From Caulobacteraceae bacterium (lineage in GTDB: Bacteria; Pseudomonadota; Alphaproteobacteria; Caulobacterales; Caulobacteraceae), in the NCBI GenBank assembly GCA_013815405.1, contig JACDGF010000047.1, positions 1 through 9,833 on the forward strand: a stretch of DNA of 9,833 nucleotides. Direction: 5' to 3'. This document shows, piece by piece, positions 1 to 6,804 of the stretch. The stretch's first letter is position 1; every line of letters begins with the position of its first letter. Under the pieces are notes generated by a model. That model did not search any database. It was not told where the DNA came from and was given only the letters and a program-made list of their open reading frames with translations. Position numbers and translations under genes: made by a program.

Positions 1-2
1 GG

Positions 3-128
3 GCGGAGGTGTCCCTGAGCGCCACGTCGACCCATTTCCACGTCAAGGAGCGCACGCGGGCGTCGCTCAACGGCGAGGCGATGGCGGATGTCGAGCACGC
101 CGCGACGATCGAGCGGGCCTGGATGTGA
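3..128 (+). CDS. C-terminal fragment of a probable CocE/NonD-type alpha/beta hydrolase
   Basis: This is an open frame entering from the left edge and ending with TGA at 126-128, giving the last 41 residues of a protein. Nearly every codon ends in G or C, which marks this frame as the coding one; frame 1 meets a stop at 16-18. The visible tail has a Thr-His-Phe-His-Val segment, then an alternating stretch around Leu-Asn-Gly-Glu, and ends Ile-Glu-Arg-Ala-Trp-Met. From memory this resembles the last strands of the C-terminal jelly-roll domain of CocE/NonD (X-Pro dipeptidyl-peptidase-like) hydrolases, which often end with a similar 'FH...I-P-R-D' pattern. The catalytic domain lies outside the window, so the family call is tentative; only the existence of a coding 3' end is well supported. 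It converges with the MFS gene, with 3 nt between the two stops. Confidence 0.55.
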   Translation, partial: AEVSLSATSTHFHVKERTRASLNGEAMADVEHAATIERAWM

Positions 129-131
129 TCA

Positions 132-1466
132 TCAGGTCAGGGGGGCGGCCGCGACGGCCCCGGTCGAACCGCCGCCGATCGCCTCGGCCTGCTCGGCGAC
201 GATGGTCCGGCGGGCCGCCCAGTAGTGCCAGGCGGCCCAAAAACCGGTGGGCGCGAGGATCAGCAGCGCCAGGCGCAGCGAGGCGGCGTCGGGCCCCCGG
301 GCGCCGGCGAAGACATCGCTGAGCCAACCCACCGCCTGCGGCGCGACGATGAGGTTCAGGACATTCGCCGCCACCAGGGAGATGGCGATGAACATGGCGC
401 GCATCTTCGCCGGCGCGAGGTTCTGCACCAGCGCCATCGCCGGTCCGATGTAGAAATAGATGGCGGGTATGAACATCCACAACATCACCCGCGCAACGGT
501 GAGGGAATGGGTCCAGTAGACGATGAAGGACGGCACGGTCGCCAGACCGGTGACCGTGGCGAGGAGCAAAAGGATACGCCGGGGATCACCGAACGCGGGT
601 CGCGAGAGCAGCCAGGCCGTGAAGAGCGACGAGACGACGCCGGCCACGAGGTGGATCGGCCCCAGCACCGCGCCGGCCTCGCCGACGTCGAGGTGATACT
701 GGCGCTGAAGGAAGGTCGGGGTGAACCACATCAGCCCCCACCCCCACAGCGCCGAGAGGCCTCCGCCCGCCATGACATGCAGGCAGGCCCTCTGGCGAAG
801 GAGGAACCGCAGGGTGTCCAGGAAGGCGGGCGCGGCCTCGCCGCCGGGCGCGTCCAGGCGACCGCGCCGGGGCTCCTTGACGGTCAGGAAGACCAGCAGG
901 CCCACCAGCACGCCCGGCGCGCCCAAAACCAGGAAGGCGGCGCGCCAGCCGTGGGCCTTGGCCACCGCGCCCGCCATGTCGGCGCCGAGCCATGCGCCGA
1001 TCGGGGCTCCCAGGGCGAAGACCGCCATCGCCATGGCGCGCCGGGCGGGGGGGAAGTAGTCGGCGATGATCGAATTGGCCGGCGGCGTCCCTCCCGCCTC
1101 GCCGACGCCCACCCCGATCCGCGCGACGAGGAGCTGAAGATAGTTCCGGGAGAGGCCGCATAGCACGCTCATCACCGACCAGGCGACAAGGGCAATCGCC
1201 AGGATGTTTCGCCGGTTGGTCCGATCGGCCAGCCAGGAGAGCGGTATGCCGAGCGTCACATAGAAGAGCGCCAGCGAAACCCCGGTCAGGAACGCGACCC
1301 CGCCGTCGGTCAGCTTCAGCTCGAGCCGGATCGGCTCGAGCACCGTGGACATCACATAGCGGTCGGCGATGCTGATCGTGTAGACGACGCACATCACCAT
1401 AAGGACGTACCACCGCCGGGCCGGCGAGGCGGCCCCCACGGCGTCCGGAGCGGTCACGGCTGTCAT
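132..1466 (-). CDS. Spinster-like MFS transporter
   Basis: A 444-residue inner-membrane permease of normal length for a 12-helix major facilitator. Helix 1 (about residues 19-41) carries Ala-Asp-Arg at 34-36, typical of the spinster (Spns) group. The MFS motif A loop between helices 2 and 3 is at 73-88 (GIPLSWLADRTNRRN). A Gly-rich helix 4 segment with VGVGEAGGTPPANS follows at 119-132. A charged cytoplasmic loop at about 196-225 separates the two six-helix halves. The reading frame extends 88 codons further upstream, but that part is Arg/Pro-rich and lies in the divergent control region. ATG at 1464-1466 is preferred because it sits just before the hydrophobic domain and follows a purine-rich GGGGGGAAA. 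It is transcribed divergently from TonB receptor A, suggesting shared control. Spns-like permeases near TonB receptors in this group are usually assigned to uptake or efflux of an organic substrate; the substrate and direction here are unknown. Confidence 0.88.
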   Translation of the reverse strand: MTAVTAPDAVGAASPARRWYVLMVMCVVYTISIADRYVMSTVLEPIRLELKLTDGGVAFLTGVSLALFYVTLGIPLSWLADRTNRRNILAIALVAWSVMSVLCGLSRNYLQLLVARIGVGVGEAGGTPPANSIIADYFPPARRAMAMAVFALGAPIGAWLGADMAGAVAKAHGWRAAFLVLGAPGVLVGLLVFLTVKEPRRGRLDAPGGEAAPAFLDTLRFLLRQRACLHVMAGGGLSALWGWGLMWFTPTFLQRQYHLDVGEAGAVLGPIHLVAGVVSSLFTAWLLSRPAFGDPRRILLLLATVTGLATVPSFIVYWTHSLTVARVMLWMFIPAIYFYIGPAMALVQNLAPAKMRAMFIAISLVAANVLNLIVAPQAVGWLSDVFAGARGPDAASLRLALLILAPTGFWAAWHYWAARRTIVAEQAEAIGGGSTGAVAAAPLT

Positions 1467-1531
1467 CGTTTCCCCCCGACCCGTCACGGCCACCAAGCGG
1501 CGAGGGGAAGCGTCGGCGGCGACCGGCTCAA

Positions 1532-1596
1532 ATGCCTTTTTTGGATATGGCCATCGATAAATTTCACTTGGTCGAACGGATCGGCGGGCGAAGCAT
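1532..1596 (+). promoter_or_regulatory. Duplicated upstream element, copy 1 (candidate promoter/operator)
   Basis: This 65-bp block aligns without gaps to 4223-4287 upstream of receptor B: by hand count 45 of 65 positions match, and 30 of 42 in the first part. The first ten bases (ATGCCTTTTT), an internal CCATCG and a distal GAAGCAT are identical and equally spaced in both copies. Copy 1 also contains the 8-bp palindrome ATGGCCAT at 1547-1554, which copy 2 lacks. It lies 122-186 bp before the receptor A start and about 65 bp before the MFS start, so it could serve both directions. Whether it is a promoter core, an operator or a leader element is not known. Confidence 0.5.
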
Positions 1597-1700
1597 GCCG
1601 AGCAACGACGCGCGATCCTGGGCGCCCGCAAGCGAATTTTCGCCTCGGCGGATCGGGCGGCCTGAAACGGGAGAGCGCCGGCCGATCGATCGTGGCAGGC

Positions 1701-1717
1701 AAAGGGGGGCAATCCAG
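1701..1717 (+). promoter_or_regulatory. Ribosome binding site deciding the receptor A start
   Basis: AAAGGGGGGC at 1701-1710 lies about 8 nt before ATG 1718. No comparable site precedes the upstream in-frame ATG at 1532, which supports a start at 1718. Confidence 0.6.
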
Positions 1718-4153
1718 ATGACTCGAGCACGAGAAAGGGCGTCGCGCGGGGCCTTGTGGCTGATCTGCGGAACCAGCGCCGCAGCCTTGGCTCACGGCGC
1801 GGCTCGCGCCGCCGACGCCGCGGCGCCGACCAAGGTGGAGGAGATCATCGTCACCGCCAACCGTTCGGGCGCCCAGTCGCTCCAGGACGTCGCCATCGCC
1901 ATTTCGGCGGTGAGCCCCGAACAGCTGGACAGGGCCGGTCAATCCAGTTTCACCGACCTCACACGATTCACTCCCTCGCTATCCATCACCGAAGGCGCGC
2001 CCGGCTTCAACAAGTTCGACATGCGAGGCCTTTCGACCGGGGCGTATCGCACCTCCGACACCTCCGATCGCTCCCTGGTCGCCGTCTATCTCGACGACAC
2101 GCCGATCTCGGTCCAGGGGCAGACGCCGGACCTGAAGGTCTACGACCTCGACCGCGTGGAGATTCTGCGCGGCCCGCAAGGCACCCTCTACGGCGCCGGC
2201 TCCATGGCCGGGACGATCCGCTTCATCACCGCCAAGCCGCGCGTCGGCTCGTTCTTCGGTTCGGTGGAGGCGACCGGGTCGGGCACGGAACACGGCGGCT
2301 TCAACGACAGCCTGCGCGGCGTGGTCAACCTCCCCCTGGTTCCCGACAAGCTCGCCCTGAGGGCGACCGTCTACCAGGGCGAGGATTCCGGCTACATCGA
2401 CAACATCGGCCTGCGCCACAAGCCCGACGCCAATCTCGACCGCACGACCCAGGCCCGGATCGCCATCCGTTGGACCCCCAGCGACAAGCTGACCGTGGAC
2501 GCCAGCTACACCTATGAAAAGAGCCACGCTTTTGGCCTCAACCAGGGCTTGTCCGGCCTCGCGCCCTATTCCATCTCGACCAACTCTCCCGAGGGCACCC
2601 GGGACGACTTCAATCTGTACAATGTCAGCTGGGACTACGATCTGGGATTCGCCGATGTTGTTTCGTCGAGTTCGTACACTTGGCGGCGTATCGCCTTCCG
2701 CGCCAGCCCGGAGCCACAGATCGGCTACTTCTTTCAGGACTATACGGGATTGACGCCCGGCCCCGACCACTATCCGCTGTTCCGGCAACCGGCGTCATAT
2801 GATCAACGGATCACCGATTCGATACCGGCCGAAAACTACATGATAACCAACAAGATCCATGACTTCATGCAGGAGGTGCGTCTGGTATCGAAAGACCATG
2901 GTCAGATCAGATGGACCGTCGGCGCGTTCTACGAGCACCAGCGGCGGAACCTCTATCAGGATATCCCGGTGGCGGGTTTCGACAAACTTTCCTACGAAAA
3001 TTATTTCTACGGCCCGTTCAATACACCGGATGGACTGTATAATTCCCAGACCGTGGACGGCGCCTTCCATCCCGACGACATCTTTTCCGGGCTGCAGAAC
3101 GAAACCGAACATCAGCTGGCGCTGTTTACCGACGACACGTGGCATATCACCAAAAAACTCGACCTCACCGCCGGTGTCCGTTACTTCAACTTCAAGGAAA
3201 CCTATTTCCTCTTCGAAGGCGGCGTCTATGGCGTGATCGACCATGTTCCGCTGACGCAGAACGCCTCCCTGTCCGCGCACGGCTTCAATCCGCGATTCAA
3301 TGCGTCCTATCATGTGAACGAGGACATCATGGTCTATGCCGAGGCGGCCAAGGGCTTCCGTTACGGCGGCGCCAATCAGCCCGTCCCGATCGGCGATACC
3401 GGCATCGCCAATACGTGCCGGAACAACCTGGCGTCTTACGGCTACAATTCCGCGCCCTTGACCTTCGGCCCGGACAAGATGTGGAGCTATTCGATCGGGG
3501 AAAAGGCGACCTTGGCCAACGGCCGCGTGACCTTGAACGCCGACGCCTATTGGGTAGACTGGAGCGACGTCCAGACCCGGCTGCTGTTGAACTGCTCCTA
3601 CTTCTTCACCGACAACAAGGGGAAGGTCCGCAGCCGCGGGGTGGAAGTGGAGTCGACCGTGCGGCTGACCTCGGAGTTCACCCTCAGCGGCAATGCCTCC
3701 TACAACGACTCCCGCGCCAACGGGAATATCCCGACGGTGGGGGCCTTCGACGGGGACCGGGCGCCCTATTTCCCGCGATGGACCGTCGGCCTGTCCGCGT
3801 TCTACGACCGGTCGCTGGAGCATGGCAGCCTGCACCTCCAGGCCGGCTACCAGTACCGCGGGGATGAACACACCACCTTCAATCCCCTCGCCACCACGAT
3901 CGTCAACGGCGAGCTGGTGCCGACCGGCCCAAGCGCGACATTCGCCGTCATTCCCGCGACCAACAACGTCAGCGCGTCGATCGCCTACGACCTGGGGCGT
4001 TACGAGTTCGGGATCTTCGGGACCAATCTCACCGATGGCGTGAAGGTGACCGATATCGGTCGCGCGACCTACTACAAGATCTACCAGGCCGGCGACCGGG
4101 TCACCTACGCACGGCCAAGGACGATCGGCGCGCGCGTCAAGGTCGCGTTCTGA
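1718..4153 (+). CDS. TonB-dependent outer-membrane receptor A
   Basis: An 811-residue receptor that would import a substrate across the outer membrane using TonB/ExbBD energy. Residues 1-32 form a signal peptide (Arg-rich start, hydrophobic core, Ala-His-Gly-Ala-Ala-Arg-Ala before the likely cut). A TonB box, EEIIVTA, is at 41-47. The plug domain is at about 52-175, with LTRFTPSLSI, MRGLSTG and the RVEILRGPQGTLYGAGSMAG block typical of the family. The rest is a 22-strand-type barrel ending in Phe, as expected for BAM recognition. There is no STN domain, so it is not a FecA-like signalling receptor. Cys567 and Cys626 are both conserved in the paralogue and could form a loop disulfide. ATG 1718 is chosen over the in-frame ATG at 1532 because it begins the signal peptide and has a purine-rich site before it. 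The central part (about 2640-3420) uses more A/T-ending codons than the same part of receptor B. The substrate is unknown. Confidence 0.92.
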   Translation: MTRARERASRGALWLICGTSAAALAHGAARAADAAAPTKVEEIIVTANRSGAQSLQDVAIAISAVSPEQLDRAGQSSFTDLTRFTPSLSITEGAPGFNKFDMRGLSTGAYRTSDTSDRSLVAVYLDDTPISVQGQTPDLKVYDLDRVEILRGPQGTLYGAGSMAGTIRFITAKPRVGSFFGSVEATGSGTEHGGFNDSLRGVVNLPLVPDKLALRATVYQGEDSGYIDNIGLRHKPDANLDRTTQARIAIRWTPSDKLTVDASYTYEKSHAFGLNQGLSGLAPYSISTNSPEGTRDDFNLYNVSWDYDLGFADVVSSSSYTWRRIAFRASPEPQIGYFFQDYTGLTPGPDHYPLFRQPASYDQRITDSIPAENYMITNKIHDFMQEVRLVSKDHGQIRWTVGAFYEHQRRNLYQDIPVAGFDKLSYENYFYGPFNTPDGLYNSQTVDGAFHPDDIFSGLQNETEHQLALFTDDTWHITKKLDLTAGVRYFNFKETYFLFEGGVYGVIDHVPLTQNASLSAHGFNPRFNASYHVNEDIMVYAEAAKGFRYGGANQPVPIGDTGIANTCRNNLASYGYNSAPLTFGPDKMWSYSIGEKATLANGRVTLNADAYWVDWSDVQTRLLLNCSYFFTDNKGKVRSRGVEVESTVRLTSEFTLSGNASYNDSRANGNIPTVGAFDGDRAPYFPRWTVGLSAFYDRSLEHGSLHLQAGYQYRGDEHTTFNPLATTIVNGELVPTGPSATFAVIPATNNVSASIAYDLGRYEFGIFGTNLTDGVKVTDIGRATYYKIYQAGDRVTYARPRTIGARVKVAF

Positions 4154-4222
4154 TCGCGCTTCGGCGCCGGGCGCCGGGCGCCCGTCCCCCGCGCGGGGCG
4201 TCCTGGCCGAACGGCCAGCCCG
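4154..4222 (+). terminator. GC-rich hairpins after receptor A (possible terminator)
   Basis: Three inverted repeats follow the receptor A stop: GGGCGC/GCGCCC with a 3-nt loop at 4169-4183; the 12-bp palindrome CCCCGCGCGGGG at 4187-4198; and CTGGCC/GGCCAG with a GAAC loop at 4203-4218. A run of five T lies at 4228-4232, nine bases beyond the last stem, so this is not a classic intrinsic terminator. That T run is also part of the duplicated upstream element. The hairpins may end or attenuate transcription between the two receptor genes, or stabilise the upstream mRNA. Confidence 0.4.
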
Positions 4223-4287
4223 ATGCCTTTTTCGAATAGCCCCATCGCTTATTTGCGCTTTGCCGCCTGGATGCGGCGGAGAAGCAT
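4223..4287 (+). promoter_or_regulatory. Duplicated upstream element, copy 2 (candidate promoter/operator)
   Basis: The second copy of the block seen at 1532-1596, located 42-106 bp before the receptor B start. It is gap-free relative to copy 1 and keeps ATGCCTTTTT, CCATCG and GAAGCAT at the same spacing. It is about 50 bp closer to the signal-peptide region than copy 1, so the downstream leader, not the element itself, changed in length. Here no divergent gene is present, which ties the element to the receptor genes rather than to the MFS gene. Confidence 0.5.
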
Positions 4288-4311
4288 CCCCGCGGCGGCC
4301 GACGGCTCAGG

Positions 4312-4328
4312 CGAGGGGAGGATTCGAG
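4312..4328 (+). promoter_or_regulatory. Ribosome binding site deciding the receptor B GTG start
   Basis: GAGGGGAGGA, ending at about 4322, gives a strong anti-Shine-Dalgarno match roughly 7 nt before GTG 4329. It supports that start over the in-frame TTG at 4260, which would lie inside the duplicated upstream element. Confidence 0.7.
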
Positions 4329-6794
4329 GTGTCACGATCCAGGACCGGAGCAGGTTTCCGCGGGGCAAGGGTGCCAAGGCTCGTCCCTTGGCTCCTTTCC
4401 GGCGCCGCCGCCGTCGCCCTGGCCCCCGGCGCGGCGATGGCCCAGGCCGCCGCTCCCAAGGGCGGGGCCACGCAACTGGAGGAGGTCGTCGTCACCGCCA
4501 CGCGCACCGGCGCGCAATCCCTCCAGAATGTCGCCATCGCGATCTCGGCGGTGAACCCCGACCAACTCGACAAGGCAGGCCAGGGCAGTCTCACCGACCT
4601 CACCCGGTTCACGCCCTCCTTGTCGATCACCCAATCCGCCCCGGGCCAGAACAAGTTCGACATGCGCGGCTTGTCGACCGGCGGCTACGCCCTCTCCGAC
4701 ACCTCCGACCGCTCGCTGGTCGCCGTCTACCTCGACGACACGCCGATCTCGGTCCAGGGCCAGACGCCGGATTTGAGGGTCTACGACCTGGACCGGGTCG
4801 AGATCCTTCGCGGGCCGCAGGGCACCCTCTACGGCGCCGGCTCCATGGCCGGAACCATCCGCTTCATCACCGCCAAGCCGAACGCCCGTTCCTATTTCGG
4901 CGACCTCGAGGTGACCGGTTCGGATACCGAGCACGGGTCGGGCAGCTACAGCGTGCGCGGCACGGTCAATGTTCCGCTGATCGCCGACCGGCTGGCCTTG
5001 CGAGCCGGAGTCTATCAGGCCGAGGACTCCGGCTTCATCGACAATATCGGCCGCTACGCCAAGGCCGGCGCCAACCTCGACCAGACCCTGCAGGCTCGCG
5101 TGGCCGTTCGCTGGACGCCGAGCGAGCGTTTCACGCTCGACGCCAGCTATACGTACGAGAAGAGCCACGCCTTCGGAACCGATCAGGGTTTCTCGGGCCT
5201 GGCGCCCTACAGCATCTCCACCAACGGCCCGGAAGGCACGCGCGACGACTTCAACCTCTACGCCGTCAACGCGGAGTACGACCTGGGATTCGCCGACCTG
5301 GTCTCCTCGACCTCCTACACCTGGCGCCGGATCGGCTACCGGGCCAGCATCGAATCGACCATCGGCTATTTCTTCCAGGACTATGTGGGCCTTCCGCCCA
5401 GCCCCGACAGCTATCCCCTCTACGATCAGCCGGCCTCCTACGACCAGCGCGTCACCGACCTGATCCCGGCCGAAAACTTCATGATCACCAACAAGATCCA
5501 TAATTTCATGCAGGAGGTCCGCCTGGTCTCGAAGGACGGCGGGCGGATCAAGTGGACCGCCGGCGTGTTCTACGAACATCAGCGCCGGAACCTCTACCAG
5601 GATATCCCGACCCCTGGCTTCGACACCCTGTCCTACGAGAACTTCTTCTACGGCCCGTTCAACACCCCCGATGGGCTGTACAATTCGCAGACGGTCGACG
5701 GCGCCTTCCATCCCGACGACATATTCTCGGGCCTTCAGGACATCACCGAGCATCAGATCGCGCTGTTCACCGACGATACCTGGCATGTGACGCCGAAACT
5801 CGATCTCACCGCCGGGGTCCGCTACTTCAATTTCCACGAGAATTACTTTTTGTTCGAAGGCGGCGTCTACGGCGTGGTCAATCACGTCCCGCTCACCCAG
5901 TACGCCAAGCAGTCTTCCGACGGTTTCAACCCGCGCTTCAACATCTCCTATCACGCCAGCGACGACATCCTGGTCTACGCCGAAGCGGCCAAGGGCTTTC
6001 GATACGGCGGGGCGAACCAGCCGGTGCCGATCGGCGACAGCGGCATCGCCGGGCAATGCAAGCAGAACCTCGCGGACTATGGCTACACCTCCGCGCCCCT
6101 GATCTTCGGGCCGGATCATCTGTGGAGCTACTCGGTCGGGGAAAAGGCGAAATTGGCGGGCGGGCGAATGACGCTGAACGCCGACGCCTATTGGATCGAA
6201 TGGAGCGACGTTCAGACGAGGCTGGCCCTCAACTGCTCCTACTTCTTCACCGACAACAAGGGAAAGGTCCGCAGCCGGGGCGTGGAGGTGGAATCCACGC
6301 TGCGCCTCACCCCCGAGATCACCCTGGCCGGCAGCGCCTCCTACAACGACTCGCGGGCCAACGGGGACATCCCCACCGCCGGAGCTTTCGACGGGGACCG
6401 GGCGCCCTATTTTCCCCGGTGGCTCGCGTCGATTTCGGCTTTCTACGATCGGCCGGTGGGCGCCGGCGTGCTCCACCTCCAGGCGAGCTACCAGTATCGC
6501 GGGGACGAACAGACGACGTTCAATCCCCTGGCGACGACCATCGTCGACGGCGCTCTGGTGGCCATCGGGCCGAGCCCGAGCTTCGCGATCATCCCGGCGT
6601 GGAACAATGTGAGCGCCTCGATCAACTACGATATCGGCCGCTATGAATTCGGGATCTTCGGCAATAACCTCACCGACGGCGTCAAGATCACCGACACGTT
6701 CCGCGCCACCTACTACGCCATCTACCAGGCCGGCGACCGGGTCACCTACGCGCGCCCACGCACCGTCGGCGCGCGCGTCAAGATCAAGTTCTAG
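4329..6794 (+). CDS. TonB-dependent outer-membrane receptor B (paralogue of A)
   Basis: An 821-residue receptor with the same architecture as receptor A: signal peptide about 1-38 (hydrophobic core, then Ala-Met-Ala before Gln), TonB box EEVVVTA at 51-57, plug at about 62-185, and a beta-barrel ending in Lys-Phe. From the TonB box to the last residue both proteins have exactly 771 residues, and they align with no net insertion or deletion; identity is about 87% in the first 134 residues and roughly 80% overall by eye. Cys577 and Cys636 match the cysteines of A. The start is GTG with a strong ribosome binding site. The stop is 10 nt before the hydrolase start, so these two genes are probably cotranscribed. 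Differences from A are scattered, with local clusters at about residues 187-195 and 358-383. They could give different substrate preference or expression, which the sequence alone does not settle. Confidence 0.92.
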   Translation: MSRSRTGAGFRGARVPRLVPWLLSGAAAVALAPGAAMAQAAAPKGGATQLEEVVVTATRTGAQSLQNVAIAISAVNPDQLDKAGQGSLTDLTRFTPSLSITQSAPGQNKFDMRGLSTGGYALSDTSDRSLVAVYLDDTPISVQGQTPDLRVYDLDRVEILRGPQGTLYGAGSMAGTIRFITAKPNARSYFGDLEVTGSDTEHGSGSYSVRGTVNVPLIADRLALRAGVYQAEDSGFIDNIGRYAKAGANLDQTLQARVAVRWTPSERFTLDASYTYEKSHAFGTDQGFSGLAPYSISTNGPEGTRDDFNLYAVNAEYDLGFADLVSSTSYTWRRIGYRASIESTIGYFFQDYVGLPPSPDSYPLYDQPASYDQRVTDLIPAENFMITNKIHNFMQEVRLVSKDGGRIKWTAGVFYEHQRRNLYQDIPTPGFDTLSYENFFYGPFNTPDGLYNSQTVDGAFHPDDIFSGLQDITEHQIALFTDDTWHVTPKLDLTAGVRYFNFHENYFLFEGGVYGVVNHVPLTQYAKQSSDGFNPRFNISYHASDDILVYAEAAKGFRYGGANQPVPIGDSGIAGQCKQNLADYGYTSAPLIFGPDHLWSYSVGEKAKLAGGRMTLNADAYWIEWSDVQTRLALNCSYFFTDNKGKVRSRGVEVESTLRLTPEITLAGSASYNDSRANGDIPTAGAFDGDRAPYFPRWLASISAFYDRPVGAGVLHLQASYQYRGDEQTTFNPLATTIVDGALVAIGPSPSFAIIPAWNNVSASINYDIGRYEFGIFGNNLTDGVKITDTFRATYYAIYQAGDRVTYARPRTVGARVKIKF

Positions 6795-6804
6795 ACAGGT
6801 CGAG

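Larger units (their letters stand above)
1467..1717. promoter_or_regulatory. Divergent control region between the MFS gene and receptor A
   Basis: A 251-bp non-coding stretch between two divergent start codons. It is clearly more A/T-rich around 1530-1570 than its surroundings. It must hold promoters for both genes. I could not assign a convincing -35/-10 pair in either direction. The only well-supported motif is the block at 1532-1596, which recurs upstream of receptor B. Long reading frames cross this region from both genes, but their Arg/Pro-rich translations do not look like real protein. Confidence 0.6.

Noticed and set aside
1541..1569. A sigma-70-like promoter (TTGGAT ... GATAAA) in the upstream element
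   Set aside because: The -35-like and -10-like words are not at 16-18 bp spacing and are not both preserved in copy 2, so no specific promoter boxes are called.
1532..1717. Receptor A starting at ATG 1532, which would add 62 residues
   Set aside because: It would place a non-hydrophobic Arg-rich segment before the signal peptide and put the duplicated upstream element inside the coding sequence.
1467..1730. An 88-codon N-terminal extension of the MFS protein
   Set aside because: The added part is Arg/Pro-rich without a membrane segment, and crosses the divergent control region and the start of receptor A. ATG 1466 immediately precedes the normal family N-terminus.
4203..4232. A classic intrinsic terminator after receptor A
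   Set aside because: The stem is only 6 bp and the T run is 9 bases away; the same T run occurs upstream of receptor A without that hairpin. It was kept only as a low-confidence hairpin region.
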